Assembly (NCBI GenBank): GCA_050692195.1
Contig: JBOGVA010000080.1
Span: 1-64,000 of the forward strand
DNA from: JBOGVA01 sp050692195
Lineage (GTDB): Bacteria > Actinomycetota > UBA4738
Length of the DNA: 64,000 nucleotides
Direction: 5' to 3'
Shown here one piece after another: positions 1 through 7,240 of this stretch. Both the position numbers and the translations under genes were made by a program. The notes under the pieces are model-generated. The model was not told where the DNA came from, did not search any database, and saw only the letters and a program-made list of their open reading frames with translations. How positions within the stretch are numbered: position 1 is the first letter of the stretch; each line of letters opens with the position of its first letter.

Positions 1-1
1 G

Positions 2-79
2 GCGGAGTCCATGGCCAAGATCGGGACGGAGATCGAAGGGGGTGAGCTCACGAAGGAGCTGGTCGCAGCGATCGCCTAG
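2..79 (+). CDS. C-terminal end of an unidentified protein (cut by window edge)
   Basis: An open frame enters from the left edge and ends with TAG at 77-79. The last visible residues are MAKIGTEIEGGELTKELVAA followed by IA. It is in the same frame as the integrase that starts 9 bases later, but the stop separates them. The stretch is too short to assign a function. It could be the tail of an excision or regulatory gene of the same element, which is only a guess from position. Confidence 0.35.
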   Translation, partial: AESMAKIGTEIEGGELTKELVAAIA

Positions 80-88
80 GAGGAGAGG

Positions 89-712
89 ATGGCGGTGTCA
101 AAGTCCACCAACTTGCGGGACTCGGCCTTCCTGGGACACGTGCGCGAGGACCGGCTGTACGCCCTGTGGCACCTGCTGGGGACCACGGGGCTACGGCGGG
201 GGGAGGCCTTAGGGCTGCGGTGGACTGACCTCGACCTCGACGGCGAGAAGCTGGCCGTTCGGCAAACGCTGGTGACGGTGGGCTACGCCGTGGAGTTCTC
301 GGAGCCCAAGACCGACAAGGGGCGACGGTCGGTAGATCTCGACGCGGGAACCGTGGGGGTACTGCGCGACCATCGCCGCCGACACCTGGAGGAACGACTG
401 GCGCTCGGCCAGGGCTACCAGGATTCCGGCGTGGTTTTCACTCAGCCGGACGGCAAGCTGATCCACCCCGACGAACTGAGCAAGGCGTTCAAGCGGCACG
501 TCAAGGCGGCGGGGCTACCGGCCCTGTCCGTCCACGGGCTGCGCCACACCTGGGCCTCGCTCGCCCTCCGGGCGAACGTCCACCCGAAGATCGTCTCGGA
601 GCGGTTGGGCGATGCGAACATCGGCGTGACCCTCGACACCTACTCGCACCTGATCCCCACCCTGGGCCGGGAGGCAGCGGCGACCGTGGCGACTGTGATC
701 CAGGGCGGCTAG
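89..712 (+). CDS. tyrosine recombinase / phage integrase, catalytic domain only
   Basis: The 207-aa product is the C-terminal catalytic domain of a phage-type site-specific recombinase. Visible active-site parts are Arg36 in TGLRRGE, Lys74/Lys77 in the PKTDKGRR beta-hairpin, His149 and Arg152 in HGLRHT, and Tyr185 in DTYSH. The family position that is usually His or Trp (LGHxxI) is Asp175 here (LGDANI). The N-terminal arm-binding and core-binding domains of a normal 350-400-aa integrase are absent. The frame is closed upstream by TAG at 77-79, and a good ribosome site (AGGAGGAGAGG) precedes the ATG. It points toward the 3' end of tRNA-Lys 150 bp away, the usual place for an integrase that uses a tRNA attachment site. 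It is probably a decayed or minimal integrase of an element lying left of the window. Confidence 0.8.
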   Translation: MAVSKSTNLRDSAFLGHVREDRLYALWHLLGTTGLRRGEALGLRWTDLDLDGEKLAVRQTLVTVGYAVEFSEPKTDKGRRSVDLDAGTVGVLRDHRRRHLEERLALGQGYQDSGVVFTQPDGKLIHPDELSKAFKRHVKAAGLPALSVHGLRHTWASLALRANVHPKIVSERLGDANIGVTLDTYSHLIPTLGREAAATVATVIQGG

Positions 713-721
713 CGTTCCCCC

Positions 722-755
722 GAACCCCTCGGTTGCCTTCCCCGCCGGGGGGTTC
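722..755 (+). terminator. putative terminator hairpin after the integrase
   Basis: GAACCCC (722-728) pairs perfectly with GGGGTTC (749-755) ten bases after the integrase stop. A short T-rich stretch follows (CTCCTTT). A smaller CCCC-GCC-GGGG hairpin competes inside it. Strength cannot be judged by eye. Confidence 0.4.
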
Positions 756-861
756 TCCTTTGGCCGTTTGGTTTGACGGCTGGTTTGACAGCCGGACAAT
801 CCCGGCCCCATGCGGCGGGCGAGAGAAACACCCCTGGCCCGGTGACCAGGGGGTTTGCCGG

Positions 862-935
862 TGGGCCGCGCAGGACTCGAACCTGCAACCTTGGGATTAA
901 GAGTCCCCTGCTCTGGCCAATTGAGCTAGCGGCCC
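862..935 (-). tRNA. tRNA-Lys (anticodon CTT)
   Basis: Read on the minus strand, a full cloverleaf is visible. The 7-bp acceptor is GGGCCGC with GCGGCCC, the D arm starts GCTCAATTGG, the anticodon loop is CTCTTAA (anticodon CTT), and the T arm is GCAGG-TTCGAGT-CCTGC. The top anticodon-stem pair is mismatched. CCA is not encoded. Its 3' end faces the integrase at 89-712, so it is the likely attachment site of that element. Confidence 0.95.
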
Positions 936-980
936 CGCCAACTTCGAGTCAGATTCTACCGTCCATATCCGACCGGAGAG

Positions 981-1055
981 GGTGAGCGAGGGGACTCGAA
1001 CCCCCAACCTTCGGGACCACAACCCGACGCTCTAACCAGTTGAGCTACGCCCACC
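981..1055 (-). tRNA. tRNA-His (anticodon GTG)
   Basis: The minus-strand cloverleaf has acceptor GTGGGCG with CGCTCAC and anticodon stem TCGGG with CCCGA around the loop TTGTGGT (anticodon GTG). The discriminator is C (position 981) and the -1 base is G (position 1055). The G(-1):C73 pair is the typical tRNA-His identity feature. It lies 45 bp upstream of tRNA-Lys on the same strand, so the two are probably co-transcribed. Confidence 0.95.
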
Positions 1056-1093
1056 ACGTGCCTCGATTGTAGCAGCGGCCTTCCCGGCCCCCC

Positions 1094-2224
1094 TCACAGC
1101 AGTCCGGCCGCGCCGGCGGCCACTCCGAGCAGGGCTCCGCCCAGCACCACCCACACCACGGGCACCCTGGCCAGCACCGCCGCCAGCCCGAGGGAGAAGA
1201 TCGCCACCCGGACCCCACCGGCCAGCGCGGTCCGCCCCAGGAGCGCGGATTCGGCCAGCACGGCGCCCAGCGACGCCGCGGTGATCCCTTCGACGAACGC
1301 CGCCACGCTCGGGTTCTCCCGGAAGCGGCGCATGAAGGGGCCGGTTCCCACCAGCACGGCCACGAACGAAGGCAAGTAGATCGCTCCCGTGGCCACCAGG
1401 GCGCCGACGGTTCCGTGGACCGCGTAGCCGACGAACACCGATGTGAGGGTGATCGGTCCCGGGGTGGCCTGGCCCAGCGCGATCCCGTCGAGGAACTGCT
1501 GCTCCGTCAGCCAGCCGCGAGCCACCACCTCCGGGCCGAGCAGGGCCACGAGCACCAGGCCCCCTCCGAACAGCAGCAGTCCGGTGCGAAGGAACACCCA
1601 CGCCACCGCGAGCAAGCCGCCGCCCGGGACCGCCGATCCGGCGAGGAGCCCGACCGGCAGCCACAGAACCGACCTCAGCGTTCCGTCCGCTCGAGATGCC
1701 GCCAGGCTGACCAGGCCTGCCCCGATCACGATCAGCGGGAGAGCGCGCGGGAACACCAGCGTCAGGCCCACCCCGGCCAGCGCGAGGATCGGCTTCCTCC
1801 AACCGCCGATGACTCCCGACCGGAGACGCCACAGCGTCGCCAGCACAACCGCCAGAGCCACCGGCTGGATGCCCGCGAGGAGCTCCTGGCGCACCGCGAA
1901 GTCTCCGAGTGAGAAGTACGCCCACGACAGCGCCAGCATCATGAGGAGCGCGGGGAACATGAACGAAAGCCCGGCGGTGAGTCCGCCCAGGAGCCCGGCC
2001 CGGAGGTACCCGAGATGGATCGCCACCTCGCTCGAGTTGGGCCCCGGGATGAGGTTCGTGACGCCGACCACGTCGAGGAAGTACCGTTCCTCGACCCACC
2101 CTCGCCGGCGAACCAGATCGTCGTGCATCGCCGCGATGTGCGCGTTCGGCCCGCCGAACCCAACCACGCCGAGCTTCAAGAAATAGCGGCCGATCTCGCT
2201 CACGCCGCCCCGACGAACGGCCAT
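1094..2224 (-). CDS. chrA: ChrA/CHR-family transporter (two-domain)
   Basis: This membrane protein of about 376 aa has the two repeated CHR domains of chromate-type ion transporters. The N-terminal half carries FLKLGVVGFGGPNAHIA and the signature TNLIPGPNSSE. The C-terminal half has a degenerate copy (GLLLFGGGLVL, LGQATPGPITL). Each half has about five or six hydrophobic segments. Members move chromate out, or anions such as sulfate; the true substrate here is not known. I start it at the ATG at 2224 (MAVRRG), because the longer start at 2260 adds only a charged, unconserved tail. It stands alone, upstream of the two tRNAs on the same strand. Confidence 0.85.
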   Translation of the reverse strand: MAVRRGGVSEIGRYFLKLGVVGFGGPNAHIAAMHDDLVRRRGWVEERYFLDVVGVTNLIPGPNSSEVAIHLGYLRAGLLGGLTAGLSFMFPALLMMLALSWAYFSLGDFAVRQELLAGIQPVALAVVLATLWRLRSGVIGGWRKPILALAGVGLTLVFPRALPLIVIGAGLVSLAASRADGTLRSVLWLPVGLLAGSAVPGGGLLAVAWVFLRTGLLLFGGGLVLVALLGPEVVARGWLTEQQFLDGIALGQATPGPITLTSVFVGYAVHGTVGALVATGAIYLPSFVAVLVGTGPFMRRFRENPSVAAFVEGITAASLGAVLAESALLGRTALAGGVRVAIFSLGLAAVLARVPVVWVVLGGALLGVAAGAAGLL

Positions 2225-2300
2225 CCGGCGAAGCGTACATGGGCGGGGCCGGGAGCTCACCGCGTCGTGCTATCGTCCAGGCCCAAGATTGTGAGGCGGT

Positions 2301-2849
2301 ATGGCGAAGCGGAAGCGGCGTGTTCACGAGGAGGACGTCCGGCCCGAGACGCGGCCCCGCTCCCTCCGGGAGCGTGAGCCCGCCCCGGGCGGCCCCTCAG
2401 CGGAGGTCCTGCGGCTGCAGAGGCTGGCGGGCAACAGCGCGGTGAACGTCCTCATGCGTTCACCAACGGTCCAGCGGGACACCGGCACCGCCCCCGCCCC
2501 CGCGGACGACCGACCGAAGGAGTCGGGAATAACGATCGTCGTCGAGGACGAGATGATCGGCTCGTTCGTGGCGGTGAGCGTCCAGCTGGTCAACGCCCCG
2601 AGAGGCGGGGCCACCGCCGGGAAGCGGCTCCCGAACGAAGTCCTCGTCACCAAGAGGAGCGATGAGCTCTCCCCGCTACTGATGCAGGCAGCAGCGACCG
2701 GCAAGGTCTTCCCAAGCCTGACGGTGGCCATGCCCGGCTTCCCGCTGGTGATGAAGGACGTCATGATCTCGTCCTTCCAGATGGGCGGCGGGGTGGAATC
2801 GTTCGACACCATGGTCTTCTCGGCCAAGGAGCCGGAAGAGAAGGACTAG
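2301..2849 (+). CDS. Hcp-like tube protein with AGNxAV leader motif
   Basis: The 182-aa product has two parts. Residues about 1-60 are very basic or disordered and hold LRLQRLAGNSAVNVL followed by VQR, a motif common at the start of proteins linked to extracellular contractile injection systems and DUF4157 cargo. Residues about 75-175 resemble the Hcp1 fold of type VI tube proteins: a beta strand (ITIVVEDE), then TKRSDELSPLLMQAAATGK, then LVMKDVMISSFQMGGG, matching the usual pattern (K..D..SP.L..A...GK, then .DV.I.S....GG). No sheath, baseplate, ATPase or other injection genes are nearby, so it is an orphan. It converges with the next gene, 5 bp away. The Hcp assignment is by pattern only; another small beta-barrel secreted protein is the alternative. 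Confidence 0.6.
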   Translation: MAKRKRRVHEEDVRPETRPRSLREREPAPGGPSAEVLRLQRLAGNSAVNVLMRSPTVQRDTGTAPAPADDRPKESGITIVVEDEMIGSFVAVSVQLVNAPRGGATAGKRLPNEVLVTKRSDELSPLLMQAAATGKVFPSLTVAMPGFPLVMKDVMISSFQMGGGVESFDTMVFSAKEPEEKD

Positions 2850-2854
2850 CTTCC

Positions 2855-4000
2855 CTAGGGCAGCTCTTCCTCCAGGGAGATCTGGACCCGGGGACCCTCC
2901 GCCGCGTAGGCCTGCAAGAATCCCTCCGCAGGAACAGCGTTCTCGGGTGGATGCACGCCCGGCTCGACCCTGCCCTCCGCGAGCCACGGCGCAGCGATGG
3001 CGATGGGCAGCGCCGTGCCGAACGCGCCCGCGGTGATCCCCTCCGGAGGCGGTTCGACCACCACCGTGCCGACGACGCGCGCCCGGCGTCCTCCGCGCAT
3101 GCCCGTCACCCGGACGACCGTGGATTCGATGTCTCTCGGCGGCCCCTCCGAAGCCCCGAGGCGGTCCAGAACGCCGATCAGGATCTCGCGAGGCGTGACC
3201 GGCCCCTTGTCGGTCGGTATCGGTTCTTCCGAGGAGAGCCCGATGTCCGCCAGGAGCCGGAACCCTCGCTCCACATCGGGAGGAAGGGCCAGTCGCCAAC
3301 GCACGTTGCGCACGCCCTGGATGGTGCTGGGAAGCGTGGCGAGCTCGGAGTGCAGCGTGTACACGGCTTCCATCTCTCCGATCGGCTCGGGGAACTCGAA
3401 TCGCATCCCTCCAGAGGCCGCCGGCACCTCTTTCAGCTGACCCTCCTCGTACACCACGGCCGGCATGGTGAACTCGTCGAGGATGGTCTCCGCTGAGTAG
3501 GGGACGCCGAAGCCGCCGCCCGGTTCGATCGAGCCGTTGTACAGGTCCACCGTATCCACCTCGTCCAGGCGGTCCGCCCCGAGCCGGGCGAGGACGTTGG
3601 TGATCCCCGGCGCCATCCCGATCCCCAACACGGCGGGCACGCCGGCCTCGCGGAACCGCCGGTCGAGCTCGAGCTGGCGGATGGTCACGTGATACAGCCC
3701 GCCCAGGTCGGCGTACGGACAGCCGGCCTCCAGGGCAGCCTCCATGACCTCGAGGTTCAACCGGTAGGGGAGGCAGGCCGCCACCGCCTCGGTGTCCTTG
3801 AGGGCTGCCGCCAGACCACCGCTCTCCACGTCTACCTGGCGAGCCTCGCCCCGGCCGATCTCGGCCACGACCCGTTCGGCCCGAGAGGGATCGGTGTCAA
3901 GGACCACTGGCTCGACGTCGGCCCGGCGGGCCGCCAGACGCGCGGCCGCGCTCCCCATGGCACCGGCGCCCAGGAAGGCGATGCGCACGGCGGCGAGCAT
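2855..4000 (-). CDS. saccharopine dehydrogenase-like NAD(P)-dependent oxidoreductase
   Basis: The product of about 381 aa opens with a Rossmann dinucleotide site (RIAFLGAGAMGSAAARLA), an acidic residue ending strand 2 (VVLDTD), and the family stretch ACLPYRLNLEVMEAALEAGCPYADLGG. The middle holds GIGMAPGITNVLA. Relatives include saccharopine reductases, lysine 6-dehydrogenase and carboxynorspermidine dehydrogenase, all of which act on amino-acid imines. I use the ATG at 4000 (MLAAVRIAF) because GGAAGG lies at a suitable distance and the longer frame would touch the divergent neighbour. It is head-to-head with an aldehyde dehydrogenase, which suggests a small amino-acid (lysine-type) oxidation pair. 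That link is inference. Confidence 0.75.
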   Translation of the reverse strand: MLAAVRIAFLGAGAMGSAAARLAARRADVEPVVLDTDPSRAERVVAEIGRGEARQVDVESGGLAAALKDTEAVAACLPYRLNLEVMEAALEAGCPYADLGGLYHVTIRQLELDRRFREAGVPAVLGIGMAPGITNVLARLGADRLDEVDTVDLYNGSIEPGGGFGVPYSAETILDEFTMPAVVYEEGQLKEVPAASGGMRFEFPEPIGEMEAVYTLHSELATLPSTIQGVRNVRWRLALPPDVERGFRLLADIGLSSEEPIPTDKGPVTPREILIGVLDRLGASEGPPRDIESTVVRVTGMRGGRRARVVGTVVVEPPPEGITAGAFGTALPIAIAAPWLAEGRVEPGVHPPENAVPAEGFLQAYAAEGPRVQISLEEELP

Positions 4001-4038
4001 ACACGGTAGCCTTCCGCCCGGACGGTGGGAGGAGGCCA

Positions 4039-5487
4039 ATGCCCAAGCTGATGTTCATCGGCGGTTCCTGGACCGAGGGCCGGGGCACCGAGACCCTCGA
4101 GGTCACCAGCCCAGCCACCGGGGAGTCCCTCGGCGCCGTCCCCGTATCAACTCCCGAGGACGTCGATCAGGCCGTCGGTCACGCGCGCGAGGGGCTCGAG
4201 GCCATGGACGCCATGACCGTGTTCGAGCGGGCCGAGCTGCTGCACGGCGCGGCGGACCTCATGGAGGAGCGGAAGGAAGAGCTCGGCCGCGAGCTCACCA
4301 TCGAGCAGGGGAAGCCGCTGCACACCGAGGGGATCGCCGAGATCGAGGAGTCGGCGGAGAACTTCCGGGTGGCGGCGGAGGACGTGAAGCGCCTCACCAC
4401 GGAGGTGCTGCCCTCGCAGGATCGGGGCAAGAGGATGTTCACCTTCCGCAAGCCGAACGGCGTGTACGCCGTCATCAGCCCGTGGAACTTCCCGTTCGTC
4501 ATTCCCTCGGAGCTGATCGCGCCCGCCCTGGCCGGAGGCAACTCGGTGTTGTTCAAGCCGGCGGAGCAAACGCCGCTCATCGGGATGCGAATGGTGGAGA
4601 TCCTGGAGGAGGCGGGGTTCCCCCCTGGGGCGGTGTCGCTCGTCTACGGGGGTGGATCTACCGGGCAGGCCCTCGTGTCCCACGACGGCGTCGACGCCAT
4701 CGCGTTCGTCGGCTCGCACGACACGGGGGAGGCCATCGTTCGATCGGCGGGGCTGAAGCGCACCCTCATGGAGCTCTCCGGTAACGGACCCCAGATCGTG
4801 CTCGACGATGCCAACCTCGAGGCCGCGGCGGCGCTGGCGACGTTCGGGGCGACCTACGTCTCGGGCCAGTGCTGCGTAGCGACCGAGCGAGTCCTCGTGG
4901 CCGAGTCGGTGCACGACGACTTCGTGAACGCCCTCCTCAAGGAGTCCGAGAAGGTGGTCCTCGGTGACCCACTGGACGAGAAGACGACGATGGGCCCGCT
5001 GAACAATCCCGAGGTTGCGGAGAAGGTCGAGCGCCATCTGGAGGACGCGCGGCACCGGGGCTGCGAGATCCTCGTCGGCGGCGGCCGTGCAACCGGCTTC
5101 CCGACGGATCTGTACTACGAGCTGACCCTGATCGATGGCGTCGGTACCGGTACCCTCCTCTTCCGCGACGAGTCGTTCGGGCCGGTCCTTCCCATCACGA
5201 CCTTCCGCGACGACGAGGAAGCCATCAGCCTGGCGAACGACTCGCACCTCGGGCTTCAGGCCGCGGTGTTCACCTCCAGCCTGAAGCGGGCGTTCACGTT
5301 CATCGACCGCCTCCGGGTGGGGAACGTCGTGGTGAACGACACCACCGACTACTGGGAGTCGATGGAGCCGTTCGGCGGGGCCTCCGGCACCCGGACCGGA
5401 TGGGGAAGGGTCGGGGGGAAGTGGGGGCTCATGGACATGACCGACCTCCGGACCGCCGTGATCGACTTCCGGAACACGCGCGACTGA
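4039..5487 (+). CDS. NAD(P)-dependent aldehyde dehydrogenase
   Basis: The 482-aa length is standard for the aldehyde dehydrogenase superfamily. The oxyanion Asn150 (PWNF), general base Glu245 (MELSGN) and catalytic Cys279 (SGQCCVA) are all in place, as are the cofactor stretch FKPAEQTP and FVGSHDTGE. Sub-family is not clear; succinate-semialdehyde, lactaldehyde and betaine-type enzymes are close in pattern. A strong ribosome site (GGGAGGAGG) precedes the ATG. The divergent saccharopine dehydrogenase-like gene starts 38 bp away, so they may share a regulatory region and act on the same semialdehyde. Confidence 0.9.
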   Translation: MPKLMFIGGSWTEGRGTETLEVTSPATGESLGAVPVSTPEDVDQAVGHAREGLEAMDAMTVFERAELLHGAADLMEERKEELGRELTIEQGKPLHTEGIAEIEESAENFRVAAEDVKRLTTEVLPSQDRGKRMFTFRKPNGVYAVISPWNFPFVIPSELIAPALAGGNSVLFKPAEQTPLIGMRMVEILEEAGFPPGAVSLVYGGGSTGQALVSHDGVDAIAFVGSHDTGEAIVRSAGLKRTLMELSGNGPQIVLDDANLEAAAALATFGATYVSGQCCVATERVLVAESVHDDFVNALLKESEKVVLGDPLDEKTTMGPLNNPEVAEKVERHLEDARHRGCEILVGGGRATGFPTDLYYELTLIDGVGTGTLLFRDESFGPVLPITTFRDDEEAISLANDSHLGLQAAVFTSSLKRAFTFIDRLRVGNVVVNDTTDYWESMEPFGGASGTRTGWGRVGGKWGLMDMTDLRTAVIDFRNTRD

Positions 5488-5515
5488 GCGCGAGCCGGCG
5501 GTCTGACTCTCGCCT

Positions 5516-5920
5516 CTAGCGCCCGGATATCAGGACCCGGTTGACCCTCCGCAGCTGTCGGAGCTCGGCCAGCCTGAGCACGAACCATGCCGCCGCCGCC
5601 GCGCCCGCCAGGGTCTTCAGCCGGTCGTTCCGGAGCGCCTCCTCGAGCCGAACGGCCCACCGGTCCGGGATCACGTTGACGACCGTCTCGGGCACGGCGT
5701 TTCGGACGGCCCGTCGGGCAGGCTTCCGGCGCTTCCGGAGCCGCCGGACCGCCATCATCACGGCGGTGCCGGCGACGCCGCCGCCGACGGCCACGCCGAC
5801 GAGCCGCTTGGCCCACCGAGCGGGGCGGGGGAGGCGGTCCTCGAGCTCCCTGATCTCGTCCTCGAGCCGTCCCCGCAGATCCTCGATCTCCTTCACCGTT
5901 TCAGTTGAGCTTTGGCCCAT
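5516..5920 (-). CDS. DUF3618-like membrane protein
   Basis: The 134-aa product begins with a charged coiled-coil-like helix (EIEDLRGRLEDEIRELEDRL), the hallmark of DUF3618 proteins of actinobacteria. A hydrophobic helix (about residues 40-58), an Arg/Lys-rich stretch, and a second hydrophobic segment (AGAAAAAWFVLRLAEL) follow. Its ATG lies inside the 3' end of the upstream YihY/Holin-X gene (28-bp overlap), so the two are translationally coupled. DUF3618 proteins are often beside Holin-X proteins. The function is unknown and is presumably in the cell envelope. Confidence 0.7.
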   Translation of the reverse strand: MGQSSTETVKEIEDLRGRLEDEIRELEDRLPRPARWAKRLVGVAVGGGVAGTAVMMAVRRLRKRRKPARRAVRNAVPETVVNVIPDRWAVRLEEALRNDRLKTLAGAAAAAWFVLRLAELRQLRRVNRVLISGR

Positions 5921-7158
5921 CGCACGTCCTCCTTGATCGTCCGCTTGGTCTCCCCGAGCGGCGGTTTGGCCTTCGGCTTTCCGAACACGAACGCCGCCCC
6001 GGCCAACAGCAGGAACAGGCCCCCAACGACGAGCCTCGACGCCCACGGATCCAGCACGAGGTCGAGGCCCCGGGCCAGGGCCGCGGACAGCCACCCCAGG
6101 GCGAACAGCCCGAAGACCCCCGCCACGCCCAACACCGCGATCGCCTTCACCCGGCTGGTGACGGACTCGGCGACCTCCTGTTTCGCCAGCTCGATCTCTT
6201 TCCGCACGAGCGTGGCCGAGTCGCTGGCGATGGACACGATGAGGTCCGGTGTCGACCGGGACCCCGGGGCCCGCTCGCCATCGCCGGCTGCCGCCGGCAC
6301 GTCGGTGCTTCGGTCCCGCATGGGACCACCTCCCTTCCCTTCTCGCTCCTCGATCAGTACCGCGTTGATCTCCGCTCCGTAGAGGAGCACCCGCGCCGCC
6401 AGGTGCATCAGGACGAGCACTCCGACCACCGCCGCGAACGTTCCGTAGACCGCCGTGGCTCCGGTCACCACCCGCGTGGCGTACCAGGACCCCGCCACCT
6501 TCAGCACCGTCCAGCCCACCGCGGCGAACGCCGCGCCCGCCCAGAGCTTGCCGAACGGTGGTCCCCGGCGCTGTGTCAGCAGCCGGTAGGACAGCATGAA
6601 CAACCCGAAGTCGAGAACCAGCCCCACCAGGACCGCGGCGACACCCAGGAGCACGCTCAGCAGCCCGGAGGCCTCGATCGCAGTCACCGACCCGGTGATC
6701 GCCACGGAGAGCAGACCCAGGGAGCCCAGCGCGGCCAGCGTGCCGAAGCGCCACACGTTCTGCTTGACGAAGGACTCGTATCCGTGGACGCGGAAGATCC
6801 GGTTGAGGGCGGTGCCGGCCGCGGTGACGATGCCGGCGCCCGTCCATGCCAGGCCGGCCAGGGCGATCAAGCCGACGGCGCCGCGGGCTTCCACGACGGC
6901 GCGGATGTTCTGTCCGACGATCTGCCCCAGGCCGGGGATCCCCTCGCTCAGTCGCTCCACCCACTCGGACTGCCCCCGGATGTCGCCGGCCAGAGCGAAC
7001 CCGATGAAGGACAGCGCCAACAGCAGCAGGGGGAACAGCGAGAGGAAGCCGTAGTAGGCAACCGCGGCCGCCATGTTGTTCCCGCCGTCCTCGGAGAACC
7101 GCTGCATGACGGCCATCGTCCGCCGCACCAGAGGCCGCTTCGTCACCCTTCCAAGCAC
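5893..7158 (-). CDS. YihY/BrkB-type membrane protein fused to a Holin-X (DUF1469) domain
   Basis: The 421-aa protein has two parts. Residues about 10-275 are a YihY/virulence-factor-BrkB domain: the N-terminal FSEDGGNNMAAAVAYYGFLSLFPLLLL, six hydrophobic segments, and LLYGAEINAVLIEE at the end. Residues about 305-400 are a Holin-X-like unit: the amphipathic stretch VSIASDSATLVRKEIELAKQE, then two hydrophobic helices. These domains are usually separate genes. A linker of about 30 residues joins them, with no stop between. The start is a GTG at 7158; GTG at 7146 is possible. The old name ribonuclease BN for YihY proteins is not supported by function; a transport or envelope role is more likely. 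Confidence 0.75.
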   Translation of the reverse strand: MLGRVTKRPLVRRTMAVMQRFSEDGGNNMAAAVAYYGFLSLFPLLLLALSFIGFALAGDIRGQSEWVERLSEGIPGLGQIVGQNIRAVVEARGAVGLIALAGLAWTGAGIVTAAGTALNRIFRVHGYESFVKQNVWRFGTLAALGSLGLLSVAITGSVTAIEASGLLSVLLGVAAVLVGLVLDFGLFMLSYRLLTQRRGPPFGKLWAGAAFAAVGWTVLKVAGSWYATRVVTGATAVYGTFAAVVGVLVLMHLAARVLLYGAEINAVLIEEREGKGGGPMRDRSTDVPAAAGDGERAPGSRSTPDLIVSIASDSATLVRKEIELAKQEVAESVTSRVKAIAVLGVAGVFGLFALGWLSAALARGLDLVLDPWASRLVVGGLFLLLAGAAFVFGKPKAKPPLGETKRTIKEDVRWAKAQLKR

Positions 7159-7240
7159 ACCAAGGTTCTACCCCGTTGCCGAGCCCGGCACGCGGACCGT
7201 ATTCGGGGGAGAGATCCGCACCGGTAGACTGCCGCCTGAG

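Noticed and set aside
773..985. Plus-strand frame across the tRNA-Lys region
   Set aside because: Its residues are the translation of the complement of tRNA-Lys; it has no ribosome site and no family pattern.
1415..1912. Long plus-strand frames opposite the chromate-type transporter
   Set aside because: They are antisense frames typical of high-GC coding DNA, with Arg/His/Gln-rich composition and no domain; the minus-strand protein has clear membrane motifs.
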